Origin: Lysinibacillus sp. FJAT-14745
GTDB lineage: Bacteria > Bacillota > Bacilli > Bacillales_A > Planococcaceae
Assembly: GCF_001275675.1 (NCBI RefSeq)
Contig: NZ_LITM01000006.1
Coordinates: forward strand, 19,567 to 69,746
Length of the DNA: 50,180 nt
Reading direction: 5' to 3'
Made by a program: the position numbers and the translations under genes. A model generated the notes under the pieces. It was not told the DNA's origin. It searched no databases and saw only the letters and a list, made by a program, of their open reading frames with translations. Positions 8,422 to 15,661 of the stretch are shown piece after piece. The stretch's first letter is position 1. Each line of letters opens with the position of its first letter.

Positions 8422-9771
8422 TTAGCGTATTGCTTTCTTTCTTTTCATTTTATAAATAATTAGTAGCATAATAAACCAAATTGGTGTTAGCAGTAATGCA
8501 GTACGTGTTGCCTCTGAAATGAACATGACTACTAATAGAAATGCAAAAAAGGCAAGTACTAAATAGTTTACGAACGGAGTAAAAGGTGCCTTGAAAATCG
8601 ATGCTTCATGAAGTGCACGATTTCTACGTTTATAAATGATATGAGAGATTAATATTATACTCCACACCCAGATAAAGCAAATTGCACTAATCGTTGTAAC
8701 AACACTAAAGGCGTTTTCAGGCATTAATTTACTTAGTAATGCACCGGCGGAAACTACAATTGCAGAAACAATGAGTGCGTTACTTGGTACACTGTTTTTA
8801 TTGAGCTTTGCAAACGTTGGTGAAGCTTGCTTGTTGTTGCCAAGATTAAAAAGCATGCGGCTTGTAGAAAATAAACCACTATTACCGGCCGAAGCAGCAG
8901 ATGTTAGAACGACAAAATTAATAATACCTGCAGCAATTGGAATTCCAGCTAGTGTAAATACTTGTACAAATGGACTACTTGAGGCAGACATTTCAGACCA
9001 AGGATTAATACATAAAATAACAAATAACGCTCCTACGTAGAATAATAAAATACGTAATGGAATTTTGTTAATGGCAGAAGGGATATTTTTTTTAGGATTG
9101 GCCGTTTCTGCAGCAGAAACGCCTACTAATTCGACACCAACAAAAGCGAAAACAACCATTTGGAATGCCATAAGGAAACCGTTTAGGCCGTTCGGGAATA
9201 ACCCGCCATGTGCCCAAAGATTTTCAACAGAAACTGTGCCAGAGCTTGTTTGAAAGCCTGTAAATAACATGATTAGTCCAATAATAATCAGCGCAACAAT
9301 GGTGATGACTTTTATAAGGGCAAACCAAAATTCTAGTTCGCCAAATAGTTTTACAGACAATAAATTCAAAATTAATAACAGTACTAAACAGCCAATTGCA
9401 GGCACCCATTGGGGTATATCAAACCAATATTGTATATAAACGCCGACAGCAATAATATCTGCCATAGCAGTCATAATCCAGCAAAACCAGTATGTCCAGC
9501 CAGTGATGTAACCTGCCCAAGGGCCTATGTATTCGGATGCAAAATCAGTAAATGATGTATAGCCAGCATTCGATAATAATAGTTCGCCTAATGCCCGCAT
9601 GACAAAAAATAAGGCAGTTCCGACAATTAGATAGGCAAAGAGGATGGAAGGTCCCGCTAAAGCAATGGCTTTACCTGATCCTAAAAATAAACCAGTACCT
9701 ATTGTTCCGCCAATCGCAATGAGCTGCACATGGCGATTTTTTAAATCACGTTTTAATTGTTGTTGTTCCAC
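8422..9771 (-). CDS. Amino-acid permease, CycA type (D-serine/D-alanine/glycine:H+ symporter family)
   Basis: APC-superfamily transporter with about 12 membrane helices. The N-terminal block LKNRHVQLIAIGGTIGTGLF, followed by GSGKAIALAGPSILFAY, then FVMRALGELLLSN and GPWAGYITGWTYWFCWIMTAMADI, closely follows E. coli CycA. That suggests uptake of glycine, D-alanine and related amino acids, and a glycine riboswitch in the leader independently supports glycine as a substrate. In-frame TTG at 9786 is possible, but GAGGGGG followed by six bases points to the GTG at 9771, giving a 449-residue product beginning MEQQQLKRDLKNRH. Regulation is likely by premature termination in the leader at 9812-9842. 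Confidence 0.88.
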   Translation of the reverse strand: MEQQQLKRDLKNRHVQLIAIGGTIGTGLFLGSGKAIALAGPSILFAYLIVGTALFFVMRALGELLLSNAGYTSFTDFASEYIGPWAGYITGWTYWFCWIMTAMADIIAVGVYIQYWFDIPQWVPAIGCLVLLLILNLLSVKLFGELEFWFALIKVITIVALIIIGLIMLFTGFQTSSGTVSVENLWAHGGLFPNGLNGFLMAFQMVVFAFVGVELVGVSAAETANPKKNIPSAINKIPLRILLFYVGALFVILCINPWSEMSASSSPFVQVFTLAGIPIAAGIINFVVLTSAASAGNSGLFSTSRMLFNLGNNKQASPTFAKLNKNSVPSNALIVSAIVVSAGALLSKLMPENAFSVVTTISAICFIWVWSIILISHIIYKRRNRALHEASIFKAPFTPFVNYLVLAFFAFLLVVMFISEATRTALLLTPIWFIMLLIIYKMKRKKAIR

Positions 9772-9811
9772 GTTGATCCCCCTCAAAGATGTAAAAACTA
9801 TGACTGGAAAA

Positions 9812-9842
9812 TAAAAAAGAGACTAGTAGTGACACTAGTCTC
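9812..9842 (-). terminator. Leader terminator (expression platform) of the glycine riboswitch
   Basis: On the minus strand GAGACTAGT, six-base loop, ACTAGTCTC, then TTTTTT. It lies between the aptamer and the permease start, so it is the likely on/off element. A TTCTGTC sequence just upstream (9849-9855) is complementary to the conserved GACAGAA that closes the aptamer (9940-9946), a plausible competing pairing. Confidence 0.82.
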
Positions 9843-9937
9843 GTAAACGACAGAATAACAAATACCGATAACGGATGTTGTATGTAAAAAAAGAAAACAT
9901 TCGTGTGGTATAGCTTTCATGATGAAAGTTGATATTA

Positions 9938-10015
9938 CTCTTCTGTCCTTTTGCCTGAGATAGTGAACCCTTCGGCGACGCAAAATGCGCTCTCTCCAGA
10001 ACTGCTCCTGCTATA
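9938..10015 (-). promoter_or_regulatory. Glycine riboswitch (single aptamer)
   Basis: Read on the minus strand, the sequence contains the glycine-aptamer hallmarks in order: GGAGAGAGCGC, a short hairpin GCGCATTTTGCGT, CGCCGAAGG, CTCAGGCAAAAGGACAGA. The closing stem P1 pairs TTCTG (9997-10001) with CAGAA (9941-9945). Only one aptamer is recognisable; neither flank shows a second GGAGAGA...GGACAGA copy, so it is a singlet rather than the usual tandem. It controls the CycA-type permease through the downstream terminator. Whether glycine switches transport on or off cannot be read directly. Confidence 0.92.
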
Positions 10016-10073
10016 GTGTTATCCATAGCATTCATAGCTTGTATTGTATGTCTTATTGACATTATTTTAAGAT

Positions 10074-10102
10074 ATTATACATCCTATCAGTGCCTGCTTA
10101 AT
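10074..10102 (-). promoter_or_regulatory. Candidate promoter for the riboswitch-permease transcript
   Basis: Minus-strand TATAAT at 10074-10079 and a weak TTAAGC -35 sixteen bases upstream, about 60 bp before the aptamer. Confidence 0.5.
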
Positions 10103-10536
10103 TATTCAAGGGTAAATTTCAGTTATTTTCAGAAAAAAAGAAGATTGGAGTTCGTCTAGGTAAATATTTTACGAAAAATAGTATTTTTAGACATACGTTA
10201 ATTTATGGATAATATTTAATTTGTGGTATATGGCGTTAAAAGAGGCGAACTATTGGAACTAGCCTAGGAAGCGTCTTGCATTTTGGCAAGGGAAAAGTGA
10301 TGAAAGAAGTATATTACACACGTTGCTTTATGTTCCTCGAACTAACTTGTCAGACGTTAAACAATATATATTATAGTAGAAACTCAGAATTTTTTGCAAA
10401 AAGCAAACCATCTCATAGTCATTTGAGATGGTTTGCTTTTTGTTTAAAACAAAGTGATATAGGTAAATATAAATAAACTTACTTTGTTTCCATGAGTAGA
10501 TTTATTTATATTAGTCACTAATGTCTTATCGATTTT
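10103..10536 (+). other. Gene-free stretch ending in a strong terminator; possible small RNA
   Basis: No convincing gene. A 66-residue frame at 10276-10476 runs straight through the terminator palindrome and lacks a ribosome binding site. The part at 10235-10390 is locally more G+C rich and contains short complementary runs (for example CTTGCATTTTGGCAAG near 10273), followed by the terminator at 10398-10443. A transcript starting near 10220 would be about 200 nt. It does not fit the T-box, lysine, SAM or cobalamin riboswitch consensus that I know. Unknown. Confidence 0.35.
10398..10443. terminator. Strong palindromic terminator
   Basis: AAAAAGCAAACCATCTCA pairs perfectly with TGAGATGGTTTGCTTTTT over an eight-base loop. 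It can work in either direction; no plus-strand gene lies immediately upstream, and yqhL on the minus strand ends about 95 bp downstream. Confidence 0.85.
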
Positions 10537-10929
10537 TTAATTTTGTTTTTTGGATTTTATTTTACCTGTCCAAGTACGGAAGCCGCCTTGAAGTTGGTAA
10601 ATTTGGTTGTAGCCACGTTTTTTAAGAAACAGAGCAGCACGTGAGCTACGGCCTGTATTTTGACAGTATAAATATACTGGTAAATCTGGGCGAATTTCTT
10701 TGTAACGTTGACGTAGAGTAGTTGAAGGAACATTACGTGCACCAAGAATGTGGCCAGCATCAAATTCTTTTTGCTCACGTACGTCGATAAGCTGTGCTTT
10801 ACGATAGCCTTCAATAAATTGTTCTTGTGTTAGGTTTGTTACGGCTTTTTTTAGTCGTAGGGCATTGATGCCGATATATGCAATTACAACTACTAAAATA
10901 ACACCGATTGTGATAAGTGTGTTTAACAA
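10537..10929 (-). CDS. yqhL: Membrane-anchored rhodanese-like protein YqhL
   Basis: A 130-residue protein: one N-terminal membrane helix (residues ~3-24, LITIGVILVVVIAYIGINAL), then a single rhodanese domain with LIDVREQKEFDAGHILGARNVP and the active-site loop CQNTGRSSRAA (Cys89). Rhodanese domains move sulfane sulfur, but the physiological acceptor is not known. The TTG start is supported by GAAAGGGG about 10 nt upstream. In Bacillus subtilis yqhL also lies next to lipM (yqhM) in divergent orientation, as here. Confidence 0.88.
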   Translation of the reverse strand: MLNTLITIGVILVVVIAYIGINALRLKKAVTNLTQEQFIEGYRKAQLIDVREQKEFDAGHILGARNVPSTTLRQRYKEIRPDLPVYLYCQNTGRSSRAALFLKKRGYNQIYQLQGGFRTWTGKIKSKKQN

Positions 10930-11277
10930 AATTTCTTACCCCTTTCTATCTTCTTTATTATTATAAAAGATGCGCTAGCGATAGTCCAATGAGTTTGATA
11001 AAATTAATTAGATTGTGGCTAGAATTAATCTATCTTATGTATATGAATGTTTTAGTGAAAGGTCTCAGAAGTATTCCTCTATTTTCTTGGTTTAGGGTGG
11101 GGGAATACTTTAATAAAGAATAGAACTTAATGCAGAGTGTCAAAATTTTGAGAAGCATTATTTTTGGCTGATCACCAAGAGTTGAACATTTGTTAAAACG
11201 TATGCAAATATATATAAGGTGACTTATTTTGTACACTTTCGCTAAAGTTTAATTAAATATTTGTAGGAGATGAAAAT
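10930..11277 (+). other. Divergent yqhL-lipM intergenic region
   Basis: About 350 bp between divergent genes. Toward lipM a weak promoter can be drawn (TTGTAC at 11229, TTAAAT 18 bp later). The short frames here (68 residues on each strand) have neither ribosome binding sites nor recognisable domains. Confidence 0.4.
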
Positions 11278-12108
11278 ATGACAACTTGGTATTTTCTTAA
11301 TTCAGGGAAATGTAGCCCTTCTTTTAATATGGCATTAGATGAAGCATTACTCGATTGGCATAGTGAAGGTTTAATTCCACCAGTCATTCGCTTTTATGAG
11401 TGGGAGCCAGCAACTCTTTCGATTGGCTATTTTCAGCAAGCGAAAAGAGATATTAATTTCGATGCTGTGCGAGAGCAAGGATTAGGTTTTGTTCGTCGAC
11501 CAACAGGTGGTAGAGCCGTTTTACATGAACATGAGTTGACATATAGCGTCATTGTTTCAGAAAGCTACCCAGATATGCCTGAATCAGTGACAGAGGCATA
11601 TAGAGTGTTAAGTGAAGGTATATTGCAAGGTTTTCATAATCTAGGTATGGATGCTTATTTTAGTGTACCTGATACAGAAGAACAAAGAGCAGACTTAAAG
11701 AAACCAAAAAGCGCAGTTTGCTTCGATGCACCAAGCTGGTATGAGCTTGTTGTAGAAGGTAAAAAAGTAGCTGGTAGTGCACAAACTCGTCAAAAAGGTG
11801 TTATTTTACAGCACGGAGCTATTTTACTTGATTTAGATCAAGAAAAATTATTGTCTGTCTTCAATTTTTCAAGTGAAGAGGCGAAGGACCGTATGCGTAG
11901 AAAGATGCCAGAGAAAGCGGTAGCTATCAATAATCTTGTTAAAGAACCAGTGACTATTGAACAATGTGTAACAGCTTTTAGAGATGGCTTTGCAAAATCG
12001 TTGCAAATTGATTTAAAACCATTTACACTTTCTGAGGAGCAATTAGAATACGTGCATGCACTTGAAGAGAAAAAATATGCATGTGATGATTGGAACTTCA
12101 AAAAATAA
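11278..12108 (+). CDS. lipM: Octanoyltransferase LipM
   Basis: Transfers octanoate from acyl-carrier protein to a lipoyl-domain protein (GcvH in Bacillus), the first step of lipoate synthesis. The 276-residue sequence follows B. subtilis Lip[59 protein letters not shown], then [30 protein letters not shown]. The cysteine nucleophile is Cys148, and Lys158 in GKKVAGS is the usual lysine partner. TAGGAG precedes the ATG. A single gene, followed by the nrdJ control region. Confidence 0.95.
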   Translation: MTTWYFLNSGKCSPSFNMALDEALLDWHSEGLIPPVIRFYEWEPATLSIGYFQQAKRDINFDAVREQGLGFVRRPTGGRAVLHEHELTYSVIVSESYPDMPESVTEAYRVLSEGILQGFHNLGMDAYFSVPDTEEQRADLKKPKSAVCFDAPSWYELVVEGKKVAGSAQTRQKGVILQHGAILLDLDQEKLLSVFNFSSEEAKDRMRRKMPEKAVAINNLVKEPVTIEQCVTAFRDGFAKSLQIDLKPFTLSEEQLEYVHALEEKKYACDDWNFKK

Positions 12109-12200
12109 AAAATGGTAGAAGAAAAATATTTTTTTATCGTTCAACCCTTGTGATAACAAGAGGTTCGGATTCTATTCGAAATTGCAAGTGTTGAATTAAA

Positions 12201-12271
12201 AAACTATATATAGTATCTTTTTTAAAGAACCATACACAATATGTAGTGTTTAACGACACATGATATTGTGT
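12201..12271. promoter_or_regulatory. NrdR boxes upstream of nrdJ
   Basis: Two 16-bp elements match the NrdR box consensus ACACWATATMTWGTGT: acacaatatgtagtgt at 12234-12249 and acacatgatattgtgt at 12256-12271. A third, weaker one, aaactatatatagtat, is at 12201-12216. Starts are 33 and 22 bp apart, so all three face the same side of the helix. NrdR is the ATP/dATP-sensing repressor of ribonucleotide reductase genes, which fits the gene downstream. Confidence 0.85.
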
Positions 12272-12317
12272 ATTTATTATGTAATGCAAGTAATGCAAAA
12301 ATAAGGGAGGCAAAACG

Positions 12318-13106
12318 ATGGTACTCACAAATCATCAACCCGAAGTAAACAAATTTGAACAGTTAAACAAAGATATTGAACAATTTCCACAGGTGCATCC
12401 TGTAACGCCTGATATGCACATTAAGCATAAAGGTGTATCAAGGCTTGTGATGATCGATCGCTACTCGTTTAAGGATACGGAGAAGAAAACGTTAAAAGCC
12501 GGTGATTTCGTCGTATTAACAGTGAAAGCAGATCCAAAATTCCCTGCACGTGGTTTAGGGACAATCCAAAAGCTTGATATGTCTACAAAAACAGCAGATA
12601 TTTTGATTGAGGAAGATTATCGTAGTGCTTTAGATGATCCAAAAGAGCAAGAAACGGGTGTGATTACGCGTTCAATTGACGTGCTAGAAAAGCCTCTTGA
12701 AATTTTTTATGAACAAATCGCAAAACGAAATGCAACAGGACTTGCTGCTGTTGAAAAAACACCAGAGAAACGCCAAGAATGGTTTGAGAAGTTCTATGCG
12801 CAGTTAGTATCATTAAAATTCATTCCAGCTGGACGAGTTATTTACGGAGCAGGGTCTGAAACAGATGTAACGTTCTTCAACTGTTACGTAATGCCATTTG
12901 TAGCAGATTCACGTGAAGGAATCAGTGATCACCGTAAGCAAGTGATGGAAATTATGAGCCGCGGTGGTGGTGTAGGGACAAATGGTTCGACATTACGTCC
13001 ACGTAACACTTTAGCACGTGGTGTAAATGGTAAATCATCTGGCTCTGTATCATGGTTAGATGATATTGCGAAGCTGACTCATCTTGTCGAACAAGGTGGA
13101 TCCCGT
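12318..13106 (+). CDS. nrdJ: Adenosylcobalamin-dependent ribonucleotide reductase NrdJ, exon 1
   Basis: First of three exons of class II ribonucleotide reductase, which reduces ribonucleotides to deoxyribonucleotides using a cobalamin-generated thiyl radical and so needs no oxygen-dependent small subunit. This exon encodes residues 1-263: an N-terminal extension, then the catalytic barrel start with IPAGRVIYGAGS, FFNCYVMP (redox-active Cys189), SRGGGVGTNGSTLRP and LDDIAKLTHLVEQGGSR. GGGAGG at 12303-12309 fixes the ATG. The apparent stop at 13107 is the first codon of the intron; coding resumes at 14246 with RGAQMIMLADWHPD. Exon lengths 789 + 651 + 1128 bp join in frame to give 855 residues. 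Confidence 0.93.
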
Positions 13107-14245
13107 TAACCGAAAACGGCGGGATTAAAATCTCGTGAATTGCTGGAACACCCTGATAGCTTTTCTTGCTACAACGTAAACTGTGAAGTTAGGCGTGAAT
13201 GCTTGAAAAAAGAAAAGATTGGGCAATCAGCAGCGAAGCATCTATGGAAACGTAGTTGAACGTTCAACGACTATTGAACCTTCCTAAACTTTGAACCACA
13301 TCGGAGGTGGAAGCATGGAAGAAGTAAATCGTATTGTACGGAGACGTCCTTACGAGGCGCGAGACAAAGAACGATTGATTAAAAGAATTATTGAGTTGCA
13401 TGAAAATGGTATGAGCCAAGTTGATATTGCAAAAACACTTAACATAAGTAGAGGAACAATCCTTAGATGGAACAAAGAGCTAGAGCTTTTTAAAGCGAGA
13501 AAGCCTGGTCAAGCGGGAAAGCTGAAAAATAAGAAGTATCATTACGATGAAAACTACTTTAAAAATATTGATACACCCAATAAGGCTTATTTAGTAGGTT
13601 ATATTACTGGTGATGGTACTCTACATGACCGTGGTAAATCTAAACGTCTTATTTTATCACTTGCTGAGCAGGACCGGCAATTACTTGAAGATATAGCAAA
13701 AGAATTGACTATGCAAGAAGCGATTAAATTCCGTAAGCGATATGCACCAAATGAACAAAACAAATACTCTTTAATAATAAATTCAACAGAAATGTGCAAT
13801 GATTTAATGAGGTTGGGAATTAAACCTCGAAAAACAGGTTTTGAAAGTTGGATTGATTTTAAAAATGAGGATTTGCAATGGACCTATTTAAGAGGTTTTT
13901 TTGATGCAGATGGCCATTTCTCAAAGCGTGGGAGAATAGGTTTTACGGGTAGTCGCGAAATGCTTTTATCGTTACTAAAATTTTTGCATAATCAACAACT
14001 AGCTTTGACGGTCCATAAAGTTTACCCAAAACAAGGATGCGTTGATTTATTTATTAATCGAAAAGATGACGTGTTAAAGATTGTTCGTAAGTTATACGCA
14101 CATGGTTCCATACAGCTCAATAGAAAATATGAAAAAATCAAATCCTTCTTTGATGATATAGTCTGATCTTATGTGAAAGCATAAGAATGTGGCAGAAATG
14201 ACCACATCGAAAAAGTATTTTAAAATATTTTTTTGTAACAAAAAG
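13107..14245 (+). mobile_element. Group I intron 1 in nrdJ (1,139 bp)
   Basis: Splice sites follow group I rules. The exon ends in T at 13106 and the intron ends in G at 14245. Exon ATCCCGT (13100-13106) pairs with the internal guide GCGGGAT (13119-13125), giving P1 with the expected U-G wobble at the cut site, and ACG (13116-13118) can pair with the first CGT of exon 2 (P10). Core-like blocks are present: AATTGCTGGAACACC (P), AATCAGCAGCGAAGC (Q), GTTCAACGACTAT (R) and GATATAGTCTGA (S). Removal restores GGSR|RGAQM, continuous in class II reductases. The intron hosts a LAGLIDADG endonuclease gene. Confidence 0.93.
13315..14166 (+). CDS. LAGLIDADG homing endonuclease encoded in nrdJ intron 1
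   Basis: A 283-residue protein that should cut intronless nrdJ alleles and drive homing. Two LAGLIDADG helices are present, LVGYITGDG (~93-101) and LRGFFDADG (~192-200), each ending in the catalytic acidic residue, so it would act as a monomer. Residues ~18-60 contain a helix-turn-helix (GMSQVDIAKTLNISRGTILRW) that may help DNA binding. A TTG at 13291 is in frame, but CGGAGGTGG just before the ATG at 13315 marks the likely start. The last codons (FFDDIV, stop) overlap the intron's S segment, so coding and ribozyme sequence are shared. No disruption is visible. Confidence 0.9.
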   Translation: MEEVNRIVRRRPYEARDKERLIKRIIELHENGMSQVDIAKTLNISRGTILRWNKELELFKARKPGQAGKLKNKKYHYDENYFKNIDTPNKAYLVGYITGDGTLHDRGKSKRLILSLAEQDRQLLEDIAKELTMQEAIKFRKRYAPNEQNKYSLIINSTEMCNDLMRLGIKPRKTGFESWIDFKNEDLQWTYLRGFFDADGHFSKRGRIGFTGSREMLLSLLKFLHNQQLALTVHKVYPKQGCVDLFINRKDDVLKIVRKLYAHGSIQLNRKYEKIKSFFDDIV

Positions 14246-14896
14246 CGTGGGGCACAAATGATTATGCTGGCAGATTGGCATCCTGATATCGTGGAATTTA
14301 TTATTTCGAAAATGCAAAATCCACGTATTCTACGATACCTAATCGAAAATACAACGGATGAAACGATCATTCGTCTAGCAAAAGAAAAATTAAACTTTAA
14401 ACCTCTTTCATTCCAAGAGGAAGCTATGTATCAAGGGATTGTTAACTATAAAGGTATTGAAGGCTTAGGCGGTTTTGATACGGCTATTATTCGTGAAGCG
14501 GAAAACAAACTACGCGATGGTGGTACTTATACTGTTCACAATCCAGAGTTTTTAACGGGTGCAAATATTTCTGTAACATTAACAAAAGAATTTATGCAAG
14601 CTGTAGAAAATGACGCTGATTTTGAGCTTCGTTTCCCAGCTGTTGAAGAATATACAAAAGAAGAGATGGCTATTTACAACAGTGAGTGGCATAAAGTTGG
14701 AGATGTGCGCGAATGGGAGAAAATGGGCTATAAAGTACGCACTTACCGCACGATTAAAGCGAAGGAATTATGGAATTTAATCAACGTTTGTGCAACATAC
14801 TCTGCAGAGCCAGGTATTTTCTTCATCGACAACGCTAATGACATGACAAATGCAAAAGCATATGGTCAAAGTGTTGTAGCGACAAACCCGTGTGGT
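14246..14896 (+). CDS. nrdJ: NrdJ exon 2
   Basis: Encodes residues 264-480 of the ribonucleotide reductase: RGAQMIMLADWHPDIVEFI at its start, TVHNPEFLTGANISVTL, AYGQSVVATNPCG at its end. The final codons carry the thiyl-radical cysteine of the N-x-C-x-E active-site motif (Cys479 in the spliced protein). The exon stops after the glycine codon GGT, between the catalytic cysteine and glutamate. Unspliced, translation would add GLRLTLKIAG and stop. The first residues seen when reading from 14189 belong to the intron, not to the protein. Confidence 0.93.
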
Positions 14897-15661
14897 GGAC
14901 TTCGCCTCACGTTAAAAATTGCGGGATAAAGCGGGAAGGCTGAGAAATAGTAATTAACGATACTTTCAACATGATTCTTATTTGTTAGGTGATAACATGA
15001 CAAAACAATGTAGGAAGTGTAATAAGATAAAAAATTTAAGTTGTTTTGGAAAACGATCTGACAGTAAAGATGGCTATAGAAACGATTGTAAAGAGTGTGT
15101 ATCTCAAAGAGTGAAGGTTTGGGGAAAAAATAACTTTTGAAAAAATCGAACAAAATCTTTTAATAATGGCTCTGGAAGAAGAAATGGAAAAGCTGGAGAT
15201 ATTATTAGAAATTCAGACCCTATATCTGAGAATGACTTGAAAAAGCTCTATGAAACTGAACCATTTTGTAGCTATTGTAAAATTGAACTTGAAAAAGGAA
15301 CAAGTAGTATTTGAACATAAAACCCCTCTAAGTAGAGGTGGAAAGCATTGTATCCAGAATGTTTGTATAAGCTGTCATGATTGTAATCAACTTAAAGGGA
15401 CAAGAACGGAAGATGAATTTCAGAAGTTCATATTTAGTTACATTGAAAGATTTCGTTAATTATTTGCTAATCCGAACCGAAGGCTAAAGGTAAAACTTCA
15501 GTCAGGGGCAACGCATACCCGGTGATCCTACCTAGTAGACTATAATCCGGGCACGAGACCGCAACATTACAGAAAGAAGTGTAATGAAAATGTATGCTGA
15601 ACTTGCAGGAATTGAACTGTAAGAACTAGAGGATAAAAAGCCTTTAGGATAACAATAATTG
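14897..15661 (+). mobile_element. Group I intron 2 in nrdJ (765 bp), at the active-site codons
   Basis: The exon ends in T (14896) and the intron ends in G (15661). Exon CGTGTGGT pairs with guide GCCTCACG (14904-14911) with one mismatch and the terminal U-G wobble; TTC (14901-14903) can pair with the GAA that opens exon 3 (P10). AAAATTGCGGGATAAAG is a P-like block, and CCTAGTAGACTATAATCCGGGC resembles the core of the phage T4 td intron, pointing to a IA2-like subgroup. Removal restores NPCG|EQPLAPYSVCN. It contains a broken HNH endonuclease gene. Confidence 0.9.
14997..15459 (+). pseudogene. Decayed HNH homing endonuclease in nrdJ intron 2
   Basis: The reading frame opens at ATG 14997 (MTKQCRKCNKIKNLSCFGK, a four-cysteine zinc-binding start) but hits an in-frame TGA at 15138. 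It continues in the same frame to FCSYCKIELEKGTSSI, where a second TGA appears at 15312. Skipping one T in the TTT at 15310-15312 restores EHKTPLSRGGKH...CISCHDCNQLKGTRTEDEF, a complete HNH motif ending at 15459. One nonsense codon plus one single-base insertion make it inactive, although the intron itself looks intact. This is the state expected of a homing gene after fixation. Confidence 0.82.

Noticed and set aside
9798-10062. Minus-strand ORFs of 61 and 75 residues upstream of the permease
   Set aside because: They lie over the glycine riboswitch and its terminator, which explain the sequence.
10235-10330. Lysine riboswitch or T-box, because of AGAGGCGAAC and a downstream terminator
   Set aside because: Beyond AGAGG(C) the conserved L-box segments are missing, and there is no TGGNACCGCG T-box sequence; no amino-acid gene follows.
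10276-10476. 66-residue plus-strand ORF
   Set aside because: Runs through both arms of a perfect terminator; no ribosome binding site.
10917-11236. 68-residue ORFs on both strands between yqhL and lipM
   Set aside because: Overlapping opposite-strand frames with no ribosome binding site or recognisable family.
13107-15661. Inteins interrupting NrdJ
   Set aside because: Ribonucleotide reductases often carry inteins at these motifs, but both insertions contain immediate stop codons, lack intein splicing blocks (N-terminal Cys, C-terminal HN), and show group I splice-site pairings instead.
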